Origin: Lacinutrix algicola
Lineage (GTDB): Bacteria > Bacteroidota > Bacteroidia > Flavobacteriales > Flavobacteriaceae
DNA: 64,000 nucleotides
Assembly (NCBI RefSeq): GCF_001418085.1
Contig: NZ_LIQH01000022.1
Span: forward strand, 32,315 to 96,314
Direction: 5' to 3'
Under the pieces are notes generated by a model that saw only the letters and a list, made by a program, of their open reading frames with translations, did not search any database and was not told the DNA's origin. Position numbers and translations under genes: made by a program. Shown here piece by piece: positions 33,319 through 43,054 of this stretch (positions within the stretch are counted from its first letter, which is position 1; each line of letters begins with the position of its first letter).

Positions 33319-34980
33319 ATGAAAACACAAAGTATTTCACTTCTCTTATTTACATTTCTTACAATTAGTCTTTTCGGTCAAGATATGGCAGAATACACGA
33401 GTGGCTGGGAAGGAAAAATAGACGGTTCGAAAGTATTCAACGTAAAGGTGGAAATAGAAAGTTTTGGACTTGAAAAGGCTAGATTAAAAATTTCTAATAG
33501 TAAAAGCATTATTGACTATCCGTTTGATTCAAGAAGTACTTCAATATTAAAAGTACCTTTTGCAGAAAATTATTCTTTTGAAGGCGTACTTTCTGAAAAT
33601 GGTAAAGAAATTAATGGGTTTATCAAATCTGGAATGCTTCTTTATCACATAAAACTTACTCAATCAAAGAATAGTACTTTTATAGGGACTTGGAACTTAC
33701 TTATGATAGATGAGCTGAAATCACTTAACTTCTATTTGAGTGTTGAAAATGGAGAAGGCGATGATTATCAAGCTTACCCAATTTTTGGAGATAATAGATT
33801 TACAGGAACTTGGTGCGACAATTTTCAAAAAGAAAAAGATTTGATTTCGTTTATTGATTTTAAAACAGGATTGCAGTTTAAAGGAAAGCTAGAAAAGAAT
33901 AAGATTCAATTAAGTATACTTTTAGGAAGCCATTTGCTAACAGAAATAGAACTAAAAAAATCTATAACCGATTGGAAAATTGGTGGTTTCAAAAATGACA
34001 ACAAAAATTCTATTTTAAAACTTACTGAAATGGAATACCTTATTTCAAAGGATTCATTTCCTAATACACATTCTGTTGTAATTTCAAAAAAAGGGAAAAT
34101 TGAATATGAAAATTATTTTGATGGTTACAACTCAAATATTCCACACGATATGAAATCTGCTTCAAAAAGTATTTCATCCGCAATAGTTGGAATAGCAAAA
34201 GACAAATTGTTATTTAATAGTGTTAAGCAATCTATTTTTGATTTTCTGCCTCAAAAATATCAAACTCCTAAAGACAGTCTAAAAACGAAAATCGATATTC
34301 AGAGCCTTTTAACAATGAGTTCTGGTATAGATGCTATAGATTATGGTATCAATGCAAATCTAAAATCTTCTGCAACAGAAAACAATTACCAAAGAACACC
34401 TGATTGGATTGAAGCAATTCTAAAAGCTCCAATGATTCATAAGCCAAACACTAATGCTAATTATGGCTCAGCAAACCCAGCTTTGCTAGGTGTTGCTATG
34501 GATTCTGTCATTTCAGAACCTTTGGAATTATTTATTGATAAGTTTTTATTTCAGAAATTGAAAATTTCAAATTACATTATTCAAACGGACTTAAGAGATA
34601 AGCCATATTTTGGAGGTGGAATGTACCTTACTCCAAAAGATATGTTGAAATTTGGAGAACTCTATCTGAATAAAGGAAAATGGCAATCAAAACGTATTAT
34701 ATCTAAAAAATGGGTTAAAAAATCATTTAAAAACTATCGTAATTTAGAAAATGTAACAGAGAAAAATGGTTATGGATATTTATGGTGGCATAATACTTAT
34801 CAAATTAATGGAAAAAATATAAAATCTATTGAAGCAAGAGGAAATGGAGGACAATATATTTTTGTAATTCCTTGTTTACAAACAGTTGTTGTTATTACAT
34901 CTGGGAATTATAGAAATGGAAAAACACAGCAACCTGAAATACTTTTTGAAGAATGTATTTTACCTTACCTTGAAAATTGA
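33319..34980 (+). CDS. Serine hydrolase of the beta-lactamase class C / DD-peptidase superfamily
   Basis: A 553-residue exported protein with a signal peptide (TISLFGQ, cut near 20) and a beta-rich N-terminal region of about 200 residues that I do not recognise. The catalytic domain starts near residue 240. The nucleophile motif is S280-A-S-K283, the second motif is Y382-G-S (where many relatives have YxN), and a Gly-rich RGNGGQ near residue 508 takes the place of the KTG/HxG box. Its class could be esterase, peptidase or amidase; resistance to beta-lactams should not be assumed. It stands with an AraC-type regulator in an apparent accessory cassette. Confidence 0.82.
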   Translation: MKTQSISLLLFTFLTISLFGQDMAEYTSGWEGKIDGSKVFNVKVEIESFGLEKARLKISNSKSIIDYPFDSRSTSILKVPFAENYSFEGVLSENGKEINGFIKSGMLLYHIKLTQSKNSTFIGTWNLLMIDELKSLNFYLSVENGEGDDYQAYPIFGDNRFTGTWCDNFQKEKDLISFIDFKTGLQFKGKLEKNKIQLSILLGSHLLTEIELKKSITDWKIGGFKNDNKNSILKLTEMEYLISKDSFPNTHSVVISKKGKIEYENYFDGYNSNIPHDMKSASKSISSAIVGIAKDKLLFNSVKQSIFDFLPQKYQTPKDSLKTKIDIQSLLTMSSGIDAIDYGINANLKSSATENNYQRTPDWIEAILKAPMIHKPNTNANYGSANPALLGVAMDSVISEPLELFIDKFLFQKLKISNYIIQTDLRDKPYFGGGMYLTPKDMLKFGELYLNKGKWQSKRIISKKWVKKSFKNYRNLENVTEKNGYGYLWWHNTYQINGKNIKSIEARGNGGQYIFVIPCLQTVVVITSGNYRNGKTQQPEILFEECILPYLEN

Positions 34981-34986
34981 AAAAAA

Positions 34987-35122
34987 GCCAGTTGCTAACA
35001 CCGTATAAAAATAATTTCGGTTTAGAGCTTAATTAAAGGCAATTACATGTTTGCCTGCACCTGAATTTCCTTCGGAAAATCCTCGCATACAAACCCGAAA
35101 CTATACATAAACGTTAAACGAA
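34987..35122 (+). repeat. Right boundary element of the cassette (large imperfect palindrome)
   Basis: After the hydrolase stop comes a structured stretch: GTTGCTAACACCGTATA on the left and TATACATAAACGTTAAACG on the right, with inner complementary parts TTTCGGTTT/AAACCCGAAA, AGGCAA/TTGCCT and a TTTCC-TTC-GGAAA hairpin. This architecture recalls the long palindromic recombination-site-like elements found behind accessory genes in Bacteroidetes (inference from memory). The last 12 bases are repeated in inverted form at 32372-32383. Confidence 0.5.
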
Positions 35123-35130
35123 ACTAATAA

Positions 35131-35166
35131 AAAAACGCTCTCAGAATCAAATCTAAGAGCGTTTTT
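35131..35166. terminator. Terminator downstream of groEL (bidirectional)
   Basis: AAAAACGCTCT and AGAGCGTTTTT form an 11-bp stem with a 14-base loop and A/T runs on both sides. It ends the minus-strand groES-groEL transcript and could also stop reading from the cassette. A second small palindrome, GTCGAG/CTCGAC, lies at about 35215-35229. Confidence 0.75.
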
Positions 35167-35232
35167 ATTTATTTAATATCTCAACCATTTAAAGCATGAG
35201 TGAGTAACTTGTGTGTCGAGACTCTCGACCGA

Positions 35233-36870
<1,638 letters not shown>

Positions 36871-36880
36871 CTATTTTGTT

Positions 36881-36952
36881 ATTCCTGCAAAAACAGGAAT
36901 CTATATTAATTGGAATTATTTTTTGTTGAATGGATTCCTGTTTTTCAGGAAT
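36881..36952. repeat. Inverted pair of ATTCCTG palindromes between groES and groEL
   Basis: One unit, ATTCCTG..AACAGGAAT, is at 36881-36900; a second in opposite orientation is at 36934-36952. Each is itself palindromic and their flanks (GTTATT..AATCTAT against the reverse of GGATT..AATGACAAC) also match, so the whole could fold as two hairpins or one long one in the groESL mRNA. Confidence 0.65.
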
Positions 36953-36982
36953 GACAACAATTATAAATTAATGAAGATGCCA

Positions 36983-37261
36983 TTAAATAATAGCCATTAT
37001 ATCTTCTTCACGCATCATTAAATAGTTTATGCCTTCTAACTTAATTTCAGAACCAGAATACTTTCCGTAAAGTACAGTATCTCCAACTTTAACAGTAAGT
37101 GGCTCGTCTTTTTTTCCGTTTCCAATAGCTACAACAGTACCTTTATGTTGTTTCTCTTGTGCGCTATCTGGAATATATAGTCCAGAAGCAGTTTGCGTTT
37201 CAGCAGGAAGTGCTTCAACTAGTACACGATCTGCTAGTGGTTTAATGTTTATTTTGCTCAT
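36983..37261 (-). CDS. groES: Co-chaperonin GroES (10 kDa)
   Basis: The 92-residue lid of the GroEL cage. IKPLADRVLVEALPAE at the start, the mobile loop near residues 18-30, GKYSGSEIKLEGINYLMMREEDIMAII at the end are typical. It is the first gene of the groESL pair on the minus strand. No CIRCE (TTAGCACTC-N9-GAGTGCTAA) element is seen upstream, so HrcA control is not indicated. Confidence 0.97.
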   Translation of the reverse strand: MSKINIKPLADRVLVEALPAETQTASGLYIPDSAQEKQHKGTVVAIGNGKKDEPLTVKVGDTVLYGKYSGSEIKLEGINYLMMREEDIMAII

Positions 37262-37354
37262 GTTATTTTTATTTAGTCTGTTTAGAATACAGACGGTTCG
37301 TTAATTTTTATATTATATAGCTAAGCTAAAAATGTGCCATTGCAAGGTAACTGA

Positions 37355-37362
37355 CAAACTTA
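37355..37362 (-). promoter_or_regulatory. -7-like element upstream of groES
   Basis: On the minus strand this reads TAAGTTTG, matching TAnnTTTG. A -33 box at 19-21 bases is not clear, so the promoter is tentative; it would give a leader of roughly 85 bases. Confidence 0.35.
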
Positions 37363-37443
37363 CAGATTCTATACTGTAGCTATTAAAAACAAAAAATGCA
37401 CAGTCATGTTAGTCATATTTTTTATAATATTATATTGGTGATA

Positions 37444-37794
37444 TTAGTTGTCACCTTCAGTTTCTTGAGTTGTATTGTCTACAGCTGGTGCTGGTGCAGG
37501 TGTTACAGGTGCTGATATAGCATTTTCATCTAAAGCTTTAGAATCTCCTAATACTCCAGCTCTTGGAATAGATAAGCTAGACACTAAAATTAATGCCACT
37601 AAAATAGTAGCTAATGTCCAAGTACTTTTATCTAAAAAGTCTGTTGTTTTCTTTACACCACCTAATTGTTGTGTTCCACCGCCACCAAAAGAAGAAGATA
37701 ATCCTCCACCTTTAGGATTTTGTACCATTATTACTACTATTAGTAAAAAGGCAACTATAACAATTAGTATTAAAAATATTGTAAACTGTCCCAT
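37444..37794 (-). CDS. secG: Preprotein translocase subunit SecG
   Basis: The 116-residue inner-membrane protein has two transmembrane segments (about 4-24 and 55-75) with the family linker MVQNPKGGGLSSSFGGGG between them. It supports SecYEG protein export. The acidic Pro/Ala-rich tail (about 90-116) is common in Bacteroidetes. Its ATG overlaps the stop of the TPR gene (TAATG), so it is the last gene of the miaB-lptE row. Confidence 0.93.
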   Translation of the reverse strand: MGQFTIFLILIVIVAFLLIVVIMVQNPKGGGLSSSFGGGGTQQLGGVKKTTDFLDKSTWTLATILVALILVSSLSIPRAGVLGDSKALDENAISAPVTPAPAPAVDNTTQETEGDN

Positions 37795-38732
37795 TATTCC
37801 TTATTGTTTTGTTCTTGTAATTCGTTAATTGCTTTAATTTGGTCTGCAAAGAAACCACTTTTTTCTGGATATTTCAAACTTAATATTTTATAAGATTGAA
37901 TTGCCTTTTTAAAGTTTTTTTGTTCAAGGTAAATTCTTGCTAAAGTCTCTGTCATTAAGGCTTCAGGCTGAATCATTTGCGCTTTAGCAATATTGTGTTT
38001 TGATACTGTTGTTTTTTTTGCGACTAATTTTGGACTCTTTTCTATGAATCTCTCGATGAGATCAAACTTTTTTGCCTTAGCTAATGCGCTAGCAGATTTT
38101 TTAGGTTTTTTCTCTTCAGGAGTACTTTTTATAGGTTCTTCTTTTCTATCAATAGGAGTAAAGCGCGTTAAAGTTAACCACTCGTTAAAAGAATGTGTTT
38201 CTACTTTTTCAAAATCAAGAGGTTTCCCAATGTTTAGAATATCTTCTGGTTTTTTTGAACCTTCAGGTGTTTTTACTTCAGTTTCAACTTCAGTTTTAAA
38301 ATTAGCAACTTGCTCTTTTTCTATTTTAGGTTGAAATAATTCTGGATCTAAAGTGTTTTTTATCTCTTCAATTTGTTGTTTTAAAATGGAATCAATCGAA
38401 ACACTTTTTTGAACCGAAATATCTTCAGTAAATACTTCTATGTCTAATAAATTAGCAGTATTTTTTTTTATGTACAACGAAACTTCATTTTGAGTAAACG
38501 TTTCCGAAGTAATAAAATCGAATAAAATACTTCTATCTGTTGTGTAGGCTGCTGTAGTTTTTAGTGCTGTATTATATTTAAAACTATCGGCATTTTTTAG
38601 ACCTTTAATATAAAGTGCTCTTGCAGATTGAAAATAAGGAAAAGCATCAACAACATTTTTTAAATCTTCGGTTTGAGATTTATTAATGTGCTGCGGTGCT
38701 TTAAGAATATTTAAAAAATTGGTTTGATTCAT
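37794..38732 (-). CDS. Conserved TPR-containing protein
   Basis: A 312-residue protein without signal peptide. The N-terminal 130 residues are helical (LNILKAPQHINKSQTEDLKN, FPYFQSARALYIKGLKNADS), the middle (about 150-235) is charged and Lys/Glu-rich, and the end carries one clear tetratricopeptide unit (EALMTETLARIYLEQKNFKKAIQSYKILSLKYP, shown in key parts LARIYLEQKNFKKAIQ). Its constant position between lptE and secG in flavobacteria suggests an envelope-related role, but no function is established. Confidence 0.78.
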   Translation of the reverse strand: MNQTNFLNILKAPQHINKSQTEDLKNVVDAFPYFQSARALYIKGLKNADSFKYNTALKTTAAYTTDRSILFDFITSETFTQNEVSLYIKKNTANLLDIEVFTEDISVQKSVSIDSILKQQIEEIKNTLDPELFQPKIEKEQVANFKTEVETEVKTPEGSKKPEDILNIGKPLDFEKVETHSFNEWLTLTRFTPIDRKEEPIKSTPEEKKPKKSASALAKAKKFDLIERFIEKSPKLVAKKTTVSKHNIAKAQMIQPEALMTETLARIYLEQKNFKKAIQSYKILSLKYPEKSGFFADQIKAINELQEQNNKE

Positions 38733-39239
38733 TTACCACTTAGCTAAAGATGCGTTAAAAATATCTTGTGTAATACGCTCGAAAATTTCTTCGAAAGCGG
38801 TGTCTTTTACACTTCCACTAAGTAAAGATGTTCCTGAATAATCGTAGAAAAATGAAAATGTTTTTTCAAAATCATCGTCCTCAGCTTTTTTATTGTAAAA
38901 ACGAACACGAACACCAATGGTTAATCTGTTTTGTGCGGCTGTATTATCTGCTGTTGCAGTAGTTGGAGAAATACGATATTCTGTAATTTCACCTTCGTAA
39001 ACTAAATCGGCATTAGAGTTTACAAGCTCTAAATTAGTTTGGTTTACAATTAAATCTTGTAGTGCAATAGTGAAATCTCTATCGATTCCTGGTTCTACTT
39101 GTGCGGCATTATTTTGAAAATAATTAACCTGAAAAGATTTTACATTGTCTTGAATGTTTGTTCCTGTTAAAGAATAAAAGCCACAGCTGAAAACTGAAAC
39201 GGTTACCAATAGTATTAGAATGTGTTTTATGTATTTCAT
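38733..39239 (-). CDS. lptE: LPS assembly lipoprotein LptE
   Basis: A 168-residue lipoprotein from the chosen ATG; the lipobox SVFSC gives acylated Cys near residue 20 followed by GFYSLTGTNI. The remainder has the alternating LptE pattern (VKSFQVNYFQNNA, AQVEPGIDRDFTIALQDLIV) ending in a helix (EIFERITQDIFNASLAKW). LptE plugs the LptD barrel that inserts LPS into the outer membrane. The ATG 12 bases downstream of the first one is preferred because MKYIKHILIL makes a better signal peptide. It adjoins the TPR gene directly. Confidence 0.85.
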   Translation of the reverse strand: MKYIKHILILLVTVSVFSCGFYSLTGTNIQDNVKSFQVNYFQNNAAQVEPGIDRDFTIALQDLIVNQTNLELVNSNADLVYEGEITEYRISPTTATADNTAAQNRLTIGVRVRFYNKKAEDDDFEKTFSFFYDYSGTSLLSGSVKDTAFEEIFERITQDIFNASLAKW

Positions 39240-39246
39240 GTTATTG

Positions 39247-39263
39247 CTCACGAAGGCGGAGTA
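39247..39263. repeat. Degenerate intergenic repeat between the sigma-54 activator and lptE genes
   Basis: CTC, CGAAGGCG, GAG followed by TATCTT looks like a worn copy of the CGAAG-centred palindromes seen at 2326, 29243 and 29291. Evidence is weak because the arms are only 3-4 bases. Confidence 0.3.
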
Positions 39264-39298
39264 TCTTATTTAAAATTAGTTATTCTTCTAAAACCTAT

Positions 39299-40555
39299 TT
39301 AAAGATCAAATTGTTTAATTTTTCTATAGAGTGTACGTTCGCTAATACCTAATTCTTCAGCAGCTAATTTACGTTTTCCACTGTGTCGCTCTAAAGATTT
39401 TTTTATTAATTCTAATTCTTTATCATGTAGCGAGAGTGTTTCTTCTTCCTCTATTTCTTCGGCAAAATGATATTTATCGTCAGTTTCTGCAGCGTAGCTT
39501 TTTGGTGTTTCCGATTTTTGTGGAATAGATAATACTTGTAAATCTTCTAAAGTTTCTTCGTCATTATTATCGCCGTAGATTTTTTCAATTAAACCTTGAT
39601 TGTCTTCTTGAACATCTTTAGCATTTCCTTTTTTCATTAGTTCCATGGTGAGCTTCTTTAAATCGTTTAAATCGGCTTTCATATCAAATAGAACTTTATA
39701 GAGAATTTCGCGTTCGCTACTAAAATCGCTTTCAGATTTTGTGGTTTTTATAACCGCAGGTAAATTACTCGCTCCTGTAGGTAGGTAACCTTTTAAAGTA
39801 TCAGAAGAAATCGCTCTGTTTTGTTCTAGTACAGAAACTTGCTCAGCTACATTACGTAACTGTCTAATGTTTCCATTCCATCTAAATTTTAATAAATCTT
39901 GTACAGCGTCGTCTGATAATTTTATGGTTGGCATTTTATACTTCAATGCAAAATCACTAGCGAATTTTCTAAATAACAAATGAATATCTTCTTGGCGCTC
40001 GCGTAAGGGAGGAAGGTTAATTTCTACAGTACTTAATCTGTAATATAAATCTTCACGAAACTTTTCTTTTTTAATAGCATCAAACATATTAACGTTTGTT
40101 GCTGCAACAATACGCACATTTGTTTTTTGTACTTTACTAGAACCAACTTTTATAAATTCTCCGTTTTCGAGAACACGTAATAAGCGTACTTGTGTGGTTA
40201 ATGGTAATTCTCCTACTTCATCTAAAAAAATAGTACCGCCGTCTGCAACTTCAAAGTAACCATTTCTAGTTGCTGTTGCTCCTGTAAAAGCACCTTTTTC
40301 GTGACCAAAAAGTTCACTGTCTATTGTGCCTTCTGGTATTGCTCCACAGTTTACTGCTATATATTTGTTGTGTTTTCTGTGAGAAAGTTGATGTATTATT
40401 TTTGGAATACTTTCTTTACCAACACCACTTTCTCCTGTTACCAAAACAGAAATATCTGTTGGTGAAACTTGGATAGCTTTTTCTATGGCACGGTTTAAGG
40501 TTGCACTATTTCCAATAATCCCGAAACGTTGTTTTGTAGCCTGTATTGATTCCAT
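39299..40555 (-). CDS. Sigma-54-dependent transcriptional activator (no receiver domain)
   Basis: The 418-residue protein starts directly with the AAA+ domain: Walker A GESGVGKES near residue 41, the sigma-54 contact loop ELFGHEKGAFTGAT near residue 81, Walker B GGTIFLDEVGELP and the arginine-finger region FREDLYYRL. The C-terminus is a Fis-type helix-turn-helix (RKLAAEELGISERTLYRKIK). An N-terminal receiver or sensor domain is absent, so activity must be set by amount or by a partner. An acidic linker (about 310-370) precedes the DNA-binding end. It is embedded between miaB and lptE as in other flavobacteria. Confidence 0.92.
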   Translation of the reverse strand: MESIQATKQRFGIIGNSATLNRAIEKAIQVSPTDISVLVTGESGVGKESIPKIIHQLSHRKHNKYIAVNCGAIPEGTIDSELFGHEKGAFTGATATRNGYFEVADGGTIFLDEVGELPLTTQVRLLRVLENGEFIKVGSSKVQKTNVRIVAATNVNMFDAIKKEKFREDLYYRLSTVEINLPPLRERQEDIHLLFRKFASDFALKYKMPTIKLSDDAVQDLLKFRWNGNIRQLRNVAEQVSVLEQNRAISSDTLKGYLPTGASNLPAVIKTTKSESDFSSEREILYKVLFDMKADLNDLKKLTMELMKKGNAKDVQEDNQGLIEKIYGDNNDEETLEDLQVLSIPQKSETPKSYAAETDDKYHFAEEIEEEETLSLHDKELELIKKSLERHSGKRKLAAEELGISERTLYRKIKQFDL

Positions 40556-40587
40556 ATTATTTTCTACTTAGTCCGAAACTTAATTAA

Positions 40588-42030
40588 TTATTGTCTAGAA
40601 AGTTCAACAGCTTCACCTATTAGTGTTGCTTTTGTACAATCTGTTATTTTTACGTTTACAAAATCTCCAATGTTATACTTGTCTTTTGGGAAAACAGCAA
40701 CAATACTATGTTGACTTCTTCCAGACCATTGGTCTTTAGATTTTTTAGATTCTTTTTCTACTAATACTTCTACAGTTTGCCCTAAAAACTCTCTTGTTCT
40801 TAATTCACTATGCTCTAATTGAAGCGCAATAATCTCGCTTAATCTGCGACTTTTTGTAACTTCAGGAACATCGTCTTCAAATTTACGTTCTGCAAGCGTT
40901 CCAGGTCTTTCAGAATAAGTATACATATAGCCGAAGTTATATTTTACATATTCTAATAAACTTAAAGTGTCTTGGTGATCTTCTTCGGTTTCTGTTGGGA
41001 AACCAGCAATCATATCTTGACTTATTGCACAATCAGGAATAATATTACGAATATTATCTATTAACGTAAAATACTCTTCTCTTGTATGTAAACGATTCAT
41101 TGCCTTTAAAATACGGTTGCTTCCGCTTTGGACCGGTAAATGAATGTGATTACAAATGTTATCATATTTTGCCATCATTTTTATAACATCTAAACTCATG
41201 TCTTGAGGATTAGAAGTCGAAAAGCGAATACGCATATTGGATTGTGCTTCTGCACATATTTGTAATAATTTTGAAAAATCTACAGCAGTTGCTTTTTGCA
41301 TTTCTGTAGCTTTAATAAAGTCCTTTTTTAATCCGCCTCCATACCAAAGGTAGCTATCTACGTTTTGACCAAGCAAAGTAATTTCTTTGTAACCTTTACT
41401 CCATAAATCGTTTACTTCTTCAATAATACTTTGTGGATCTCGACTACGTTCTCTACCACGAGTAAATGGTACCACACAAAAAGTACACATATTATCGCAA
41501 CCACGGGTTATAGAAACTAAAGCCGTAACACCATTAGTGTTTAAACGTACAGGTGAAATATCGCCATAAGTTTCATCTTTAGATAAAACAACGTTTATAG
41601 CATCGTGTCCATCTTCAACTTCAGCTAAAAGATTAGGTAAATCTTTATAGGCATCTGGCCCAACAACAAGATCAACAATTTTTTCTTCTTCTAAAAATTT
41701 AGTTTTTAAGCGTTCTGCCATACAACCTAAAACACCAACTTTCATTTTTGGGTTAATACGTTTTACAGCATTATATTTTTGTAATCTTTTTCTAACAGTT
41801 TGCTCTGCTTTATCTCTAATAGAACAAGTGTTTACTAAAACTAAATCTGCATCTTCCAGATTGTTAGTAGTATTGTAACCTTGGTTGTCTAATATAGAAG
41901 CCACAATCTCACTGTCGCTAAAATTCATTGCACAACCGTAACTTTCTATAAAAAGTTTTTTTGTGTTGGCTTTATTTTGATTTAAAATAAGTGCCTCGCC
42001 TTGTTTAGCTTCGTCTATAGTCTTCTCCAT
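40588..42030 (-). CDS. miaB: tRNA-2-methylthio-N6-dimethylallyladenosine synthase (MiaB)
   Basis: A radical-SAM methylthiotransferase acting on i6A37 of tRNAs. The N-terminal UPF0004 domain has its cysteines in ESYGCAMNF, NTCSIRDKAE and VGVLGCMAERLK; the radical SAM motif is GCDNMCTFC near residue 165; a TRAM domain ends the protein (LIGEAVELSRQ). Length is 480 residues from ATG 42030; a slightly longer frame from 42054 adds an unusual hydrophobic start and is less likely. First gene of the minus-strand row. Confidence 0.95.
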   Translation of the reverse strand: MEKTIDEAKQGEALILNQNKANTKKLFIESYGCAMNFSDSEIVASILDNQGYNTTNNLEDADLVLVNTCSIRDKAEQTVRKRLQKYNAVKRINPKMKVGVLGCMAERLKTKFLEEEKIVDLVVGPDAYKDLPNLLAEVEDGHDAINVVLSKDETYGDISPVRLNTNGVTALVSITRGCDNMCTFCVVPFTRGRERSRDPQSIIEEVNDLWSKGYKEITLLGQNVDSYLWYGGGLKKDFIKATEMQKATAVDFSKLLQICAEAQSNMRIRFSTSNPQDMSLDVIKMMAKYDNICNHIHLPVQSGSNRILKAMNRLHTREEYFTLIDNIRNIIPDCAISQDMIAGFPTETEEDHQDTLSLLEYVKYNFGYMYTYSERPGTLAERKFEDDVPEVTKSRRLSEIIALQLEHSELRTREFLGQTVEVLVEKESKKSKDQWSGRSQHSIVAVFPKDKYNIGDFVNVKITDCTKATLIGEAVELSRQ

Positions 42031-42163
42031 AAATATTGATAAAATCAAAATCAATTAGTATGCAAAGATAAGATTATTTAAATGAAGTGACAAAGTGGCA
42101 GTTATAAATTATAGTTAAAAAACCTACATTTGAAGCATTAACATTTAGATAAAAAAAAAGTAG

Positions 42164-42937
42164 ATGAATTTCTCTGAAATAGAAAAGAAAATAGAAGCGA
42201 ATAAAGCTTTAGATTTTAGTGTAATTTTCAACAAGTCGATAGAGTTGTTTAAGAAAAGTTGGATACACGGATTATCTGTGCAATTGATAGCATTTGTAAT
42301 TATAATACCTTTTATCTTAATATTTTATATTCCATTTGTAGTTGCTTTACTGGGAAGCTCGGAAAACGGACAAATGAATCCTGAGGATTTATCTATGCTT
42401 ATGGGAGGTTTTTCTGTTGTATATATGGGGTTGTTTTTTGTAGGTGTTTTATTGCTTAGTGTTGTAACAGTTGCAATGCGTGCTGCATTTTTTAAAGACT
42501 TAGGAGCAATAGATAGAGGAGAGGAAGTGAATTTTAAATCTTTGTTTTATTTTTTTAAAGCACCTTATTTAACTAATATTTTTCTATTAATGTTAGCGAG
42601 TATGGCAATTTCAATAGTAGCAATGTTATTATGTTATTTGCCTTTGTTTTATGTTATGGTTCCAATGTCATTTTTTACGGTAATTTTTGCATTTAATCCA
42701 CAATTAACGGTTTCAGAAATTATTAAGTTAAGTTTTAAAATAGGACACAAAAAATGGCTAATTACTTTTGGATTAGTAATGATTTCTTCATTATTAGCTT
42801 CTATGGTAGGAATGTTAATGTGTGGAATAGGAATTATTGTTACAGCAGCTTTCGCAGACCATCCGCTATACTTTATATATAAAGAAGTTATAGGAGAAGA
42901 TACTGTTGATTCTGTAGAGAAGATAGGTCTTGAATAA
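42164..42937 (+). CDS. Polytopic membrane protein of unknown function
   Basis: A 257-residue protein with about six hydrophobic segments (residues about 40-64, 80-108, 135-158, 160-180, 198-225) and a short charged N-terminus. It resembles the glycerophosphodiester-phosphodiesterase membrane-domain/DUF975-like group by pattern only. Flavobacterial relatives are sometimes labelled carotene monooxygenase, for which I see no support: no metal-binding histidines are present. It stands alone between divergent miaB and its own terminator. Confidence 0.7.
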   Translation: MNFSEIEKKIEANKALDFSVIFNKSIELFKKSWIHGLSVQLIAFVIIIPFILIFYIPFVVALLGSSENGQMNPEDLSMLMGGFSVVYMGLFFVGVLLLSVVTVAMRAAFFKDLGAIDRGEEVNFKSLFYFFKAPYLTNIFLLMLASMAISIVAMLLCYLPLFYVMVPMSFFTVIFAFNPQLTVSEIIKLSFKIGHKKWLITFGLVMISSLLASMVGMLMCGIGIIVTAAFADHPLYFIYKEVIGEDTVDSVEKIGLE

Positions 42938-42942
42938 ATTGT

Positions 42943-42969
42943 AAAAAGCCTTGTTTTTCAAGGCTTTTT
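42943..42969 (+). terminator. Terminator after the membrane protein gene
   Basis: AAAAAGCCTTG and CAAGGCTTTTT form a perfect 11-bp stem with a five-T loop. Confidence 0.88.
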
Positions 42970-43027
42970 ATTTGGTATATATATAAGGGTGTAGTATTTT
43001 AATTAGGTTCATATATTTTTTTTGCTA

Positions 43028-43035
43028 TACCTTTG
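43028..43035 (+). promoter_or_regulatory. -7 promoter element of topA
   Basis: TACCTTTG fits TAnnTTTG and lies 19 bases before the topA ATG; the -33 region (TTAGGTTC near 43003) is poor. Confidence 0.45.
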
Positions 43036-43054
43036 CACTCATAAAAAATGAAAA

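Noticed and set aside
32448..34980. Beta-lactamase resistance island
   Set aside because: The hydrolase has the SxxK motif but not the usual YxN and KTG boxes, so drug resistance is not supported; it is described only as a serine hydrolase.
37262..37443. Possible CIRCE/HrcA element upstream of groES
   Set aside because: The nine-base CIRCE arms TTAGCACTC/GAGTGCTAA are not present on either strand.
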